27,707 bases of DNA from MADRE2 sp964397015. GTDB lineage: Bacteria > Desulfobacterota > Desulfobacteria > Desulfobacterales > Desulfobacteraceae. Position 1 is the stretch's first letter; every line of letters begins with the position of its first letter. Shown one piece after another: positions 25,801 through 27,707 of this stretch. The stretch lies in NCBI GenBank assembly GCA_964397015.1, contig CAYNHL010000038.1, forward strand, positions 1 to 27,707. The letters are read 5' to 3'. The notes beneath the pieces are model-generated. The model did no database searches and had not been told where the DNA came from. It worked only from the letters and a program-made list of their open reading frames with translations. Position numbers and translations under genes: made by a program.

Positions 25801-26424
25801 TGGTCTGATGTGGTCAAAAAATCGGTGGAAGATGTGATCCGGACAAATCTGTCATCAGGGACCGACACCTTCTGCCTGGCCGACATTCCTCATAGTGAAC
25901 GTCTCAATGAACTGGCATTTTATTTCAAGGTCCGGTCTTTTTCACCGGATGCACTGGTCAATCTGTTCAAAACAGGGATGAAGGATCCTGAAAAAGATCG
26001 GTACGCGGAACGGCTGGCTGAACTGCAGATCAAGTCATTCAGCGGGTTTGTAAAGGGATTTGTGGACCTGGTCGTAAGGCACAGGGGAAAGTGGTATATC
26101 ATGGATTACAAGTCAAACTACCTTGGAGACTGTTACGAAGACTACCATGAAAAAGCCATGGCAAAGGCCATGGCTGAACATCATTATTACCTGCAATACC
26201 ATTTATATGCTGTTGCCCTGCACCGATACCTGGCTTTGAGGATGCCTTCCTACAGTTTCCAGGATCATTTCGGCGGGGTGTTTTATCTGTTTATCCGGGG
26301 GATGTCGCCAAAACTGCCTTGTAGTAACGGTGTTTTTTTTGACAGGCCGGATGAAAAGCTTGTCAGCAGACTTTCTGACCTGTTTTGTTCCCGAACCGGA
26401 GCTGTTGAATCCGAACCAGCCTGA
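22849..26424 (+). CDS. recB: Exodeoxyribonuclease V subunit beta (RecB)
   Basis: A 1191-aa UvrD-type helicase fused to a RecB-family nuclease, the motor and nuclease subunit of RecBCD. Helicase motifs are Walker A ASAGTGKTFT (19-28, Lys25), motif II LIDEFQDTD (about 382-390), motif III GDPKQAVYAFRGGDIFAYL, motif V VTIHKSKGLEYPLV (about 741-754) and motif VI ETRLLYVALTRA. The C-terminal nuclease has Asp1073 (GFVDLVV), Asp1086 and Lys1088 (MDYKSN), with the same spacing as Asp1067, Asp1080 and Lys1082 in Escherichia coli. Both activities should be intact. It ends 7 bp before the stop of the convergent EamA gene, so no recD follows. Confidence 0.96.
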   Translation: MKKLDPFAIPLEQACLIEASAGTGKTFTITTLYIRLIASGYPVDSILVVTFTEAAAAELKLRIRQRLSQCLSSIGRLESSKRVPDEGELAQYLFRDHAADPARLRQYLKKAMFCFDQATIMTIHSFCLRTLKEHAFETKIPFDIELAPESSEFFTQAVLDFFARRVNNLPLVFLRFLKIRGFSADYLQQFFSRVVTSPGLPVIPDVKEFQDVSGTYGKVVKKIKKILDTRYNEVLEHIVMHPNLDKRSYGRRNVERWLDQTRDAFHEDTMIPVFDMSEKGDPLYRFTRTRLTGRLKKGQSLNPHDFFDLCETLLEKTLVFEQNLIALKHQFIEDYRTAHLAQKNASGVFYFDDLIQDLYDGLHQPSARELIPAIRKQYRACLIDEFQDTDLLQYRIFSVLFAMSGTPFFMIGDPKQAVYAFRGGDIFAYLKAAGDTQNAVTLTCNYRSDPLLVKGVNHLFTRVPHPFEFEKILFSPVQTPAGSKNRLCRDNVPVQPLQISFVARKDHHSDKNRFITKKEAGEVIPSRVAADIANILNSEYFLTTGDNSERRVQPGDMAILVRKNAHAPPIQAALAALDIPCVISKTGSVFDSSEAVALSDILAAVLEPENSGRFRAALCTEVFGFTGDDLALMDKDTEALNQWLDFFRQLNTVWKNSGFMSMMQLLLKSDRTLLNPENAMDMRALTNIHHLVELLHCQSVSSHLHGVFLLNWFQAQIASAIRETEAHELRLESDKSAVVIVTIHKSKGLEYPLVFLPYLWETASPSKKDAPVFFHDPKNHDCLTLDLGSDRIDFSRQQARQEILSEETRLLYVALTRASSLCRIYWGAFASAPSSALWRLLHQGTDVSDNGLLSDLSDLARGVSDSIVIDRITSKRAAGSFARTKKPDSPLVCRVPGRDFDPRWKISSFSSFIRSAAGFEAQSHKTPVAESGKESIQLASFPKGAGSGDFFHALFETLDFKAEDEAVSLQVESTLRQFGFPCTRWSDVVKKSVEDVIRTNLSSGTDTFCLADIPHSERLNELAFYFKVRSFSPDALVNLFKTGMKDPEKDRYAERLAELQIKSFSGFVKGFVDLVVRHRGKWYIMDYKSNYLGDCYEDYHEKAMAKAMAEHHYYLQYHLYAVALHRYLALRMPSYSFQDHFGGVFYLFIRGMSPKLPCSNGVFFDRPDEKLVSRLSDLFCSRTGAVESEPA

Positions 26425-26431
26425 TTATCAT

Positions 26432-27343
26432 TCAATGCTGTCCCTGTTTTCTGTTGGCTACCAGGACACCGGCAATGACCATCATGGCTGCGATCCCCTG
26501 CTTGAGATTGAGTACTTCGTCAAGAAGAAGCCATCCGAGAATAACCGCTGTCACAGGTATAAGGTTGATGAATATCGAAGCACGGGAGGCGCTTGTCCTG
26601 CTGATTCCCCAGTTGTAAAGCGCAAAAGCCCCCAGGCTGACAAAAGACCCGAGAAATACCAGCAGCAGGATCAATTTGACATTCCAGGTTTCGTGTCCAA
26701 GTGCAAGGACATCCGGCAGGCCTGGAAGAAAAAAGACTATACCTGCCAGAACCTGCATGCCGGTCAATGTCCATGGGCTGTAACGGCTTGTCAGGCGTTT
26801 TATGATAATGGTGTTGGCAGCTGCACTGGCCATGGCGCTCAATTCTAGCAGGTTGCCCAGCACCGGGTTGGATGCCGTGGTATTGTCATCCTGGAAATAT
26901 GTCAGGGCTATCACCCCGAGTATCGAGAGGGTCAGGCCGGTTATGATCCGGCCGGTGATGACTTCAGAGAGGACGAACCAGGCTCCAATGGCGACCATTA
27001 CGGGCATGCACGCTGAAATGATGCCTGCCTGGGAGGAAGTGGTATAATTAAGGGCATTGGACTCGAATAAAAAGTACAGGCAGGGCTGGAACAGCACGGC
27101 AAGAAACAGCAGTTTCCAGTCCCCTTTTTCATAGGTTCTGGGAATCAGCCGATGCCAGAAGGGGATCAGGCATATAAAGGCGGTCAGCAGTCTGCAGAAC
27201 ATGGTGCCCATGGGGGAAAGATCGTTTAAAACAGTGCGCATGGCAGAAAACGAACTGCCCCACAACAGCACCGCTCCAAGCAGGGCCATAACCGGCAGTA
27301 CATTGGAGAGGTCCGGGGATTTTAAATCTTTGTCAACTGCCAT
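26432..27343 (-). CDS. DMT superfamily (EamA) transporter
   Basis: A 303-aa inner-membrane protein with about ten transmembrane helices in two EamA repeats. The first starts LPVMALLGAVLLWGSSFSAMRTVLNDLSPMGTMFCRLL, and the second starts GNLLELSAMASAAANTIIIKRLTSRYSPWTLTGMQVLAG. Conserved ends such as NALNYTTSSQAGIISACMPVMVAIGAWFVLSEVITG and NLIPVTAVILGWLLLDEVLN match the drug/metabolite exporter family, whose members move amino acids and other metabolites. The ATG at 27343 is chosen because AAGGGA lies 7 bases upstream. A start at 27379 would add 12 residues outside the family domain and sit deeper in the upstream gene, which this start already overlaps by 11 bp. Substrate unknown. Confidence 0.9.
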   Translation of the reverse strand: MAVDKDLKSPDLSNVLPVMALLGAVLLWGSSFSAMRTVLNDLSPMGTMFCRLLTAFICLIPFWHRLIPRTYEKGDWKLLFLAVLFQPCLYFLFESNALNYTTSSQAGIISACMPVMVAIGAWFVLSEVITGRIITGLTLSILGVIALTYFQDDNTTASNPVLGNLLELSAMASAAANTIIIKRLTSRYSPWTLTGMQVLAGIVFFLPGLPDVLALGHETWNVKLILLLVFLGSFVSLGAFALYNWGISRTSASRASIFINLIPVTAVILGWLLLDEVLNLKQGIAAMMVIAGVLVANRKQGQH

Positions 27344-27707
27344 TTTTGTGTCCCTTTGGATCCCTGGCATTTTTTTCAATGGCCTGTTTCAATTTTTTTA
27401 TCCTGGGCCCGTCTTTTTGCCACATCCGGCAGGAATCCACTAAAAACATGCTGTCCTGGAGTTTTTCCAGTGATTCGGGCAGCAATGACGGCTGCTGCCT
27501 TTTCATGGTCAGCCCACCGTGGATAACCTCCTGGGCCATGGTTGTCATCAGGTGGCACAAATGGGTACAGCCGGTATTGCCTCCCATGATCTGGCGGATT
27601 TTCCGGGTGAATCCAGGCTTGACCGCGAGGCCGATGGTTTTTTCAAGTGTGTCAAGGGTCTGCCTGCATTCAGGCAGGGGTACCGTGAACATCTGTGCCT
27701 GTATATC
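27333..27707 (-). CDS. DUF2889 family protein, 5' end beyond the window
   Basis: The visible 124 codons contain the DUF2889 hallmark: an acidic/aliphatic lead-in (CRQTLDTLEKTIGLAVKPG), FTRKIRQIMGGNTGCTHLCHLMTTMAQ, then a Lys-rich tail. The frame is open through the window edge (5 codons before the first ATG at 27692), and family members begin well upstream, so this is a partial gene, not a short one. Function is unknown. Its end overlaps the start of the EamA gene by 11 bp, suggesting co-transcription. Confidence 0.75.
   Translation of the reverse strand, partial: DIQAQMFTVPLPECRQTLDTLEKTIGLAVKPGFTRKIRQIMGGNTGCTHLCHLMTTMAQEVIHGGLTMKRQQPSLLPESLEKLQDSMFLVDSCRMWQKDGPRIKKLKQAIEKNARDPKGHKNGS

Noticed and set aside
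26150..26178. Short repeated KAMA codons in recB
   Set aside because: The region corresponds to a similar Ala/Met-rich segment in known RecB proteins, so it is normal sequence and not a new repeat.

Overview
The window is ordinary protein-coding chromosome, packed at about one gene per 1.3 kb. No gene-free stretch is longer than about 165 bp. I saw no rRNA, tRNA, CRISPR array, transposase gene or phage gene. The protein families suggest a Gram-negative, probably anaerobic member of the Desulfobacterota (Desulfobacterales-like sulfate reducer). They are a TAXI-type TRAP transporter, an ADP-forming acyl-CoA synthetase, a TIGR03790 protein, a DUF2889 protein, HtrA with two PDZ domains, and MtnA/MtnP without the aerobic methionine-salvage enzymes. 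The taxon is inferred from gene content, not from a marker gene.

Layout. (1) 4-1107 (+) is a secreted TIGR03790 protein. It converges on an ABC-F ATPase (1174-2988, -), which is preceded on its strand by a small two-helix membrane protein (2985-3221, -). (2) 3376-7047 (+) is an envelope-stress-like module: an OmpR-type response regulator, an overlapping histidine kinase and an HtrA/DegP-type periplasmic protease. A 79-bp imperfect palindrome lies between kinase and protease, and an intrinsic terminator follows the protease. (3) 15491-7184 (-) is a long co-directional run: mtnA, enoyl-CoA hydratase, ADP-forming acyl-CoA synthetase, TAXI solute-binding protein, fused TRAP permease and a UspA-like protein. 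It reads as uptake, CoA activation and hydration of an organic acid, with mtnA at its head. Between binding protein and permease are two overlapping, mutually exclusive hairpins, the second followed by a T-tract. (4) 15603-16907 (+) holds mtnP and apt, divergent from mtnA. Together these three genes recycle methylthioadenosine to adenine/AMP and methylthioribulose-1-phosphate. (5) 19442-16924 (-) is a tandem pair of secreted DUF4139 paralogues with overlapping ends. (6) 19556-26424 (+) is recC-recB (4-bp overlap) with no recD next to it. (7) 27707-26432 (-) is a DUF2889 protein cut by the window edge, followed by a DMT/EamA transporter.

Nothing here is clearly a new defence or mobile system. 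The points most worth a second look are the overlapping hairpins between TAXI binding protein and permease (10270-10317), the REP-like palindrome upstream of htrA (5523-5601), the unidentified substrate of the TAXI/acyl-CoA cluster, the short methionine-salvage set, and recCB without recD.
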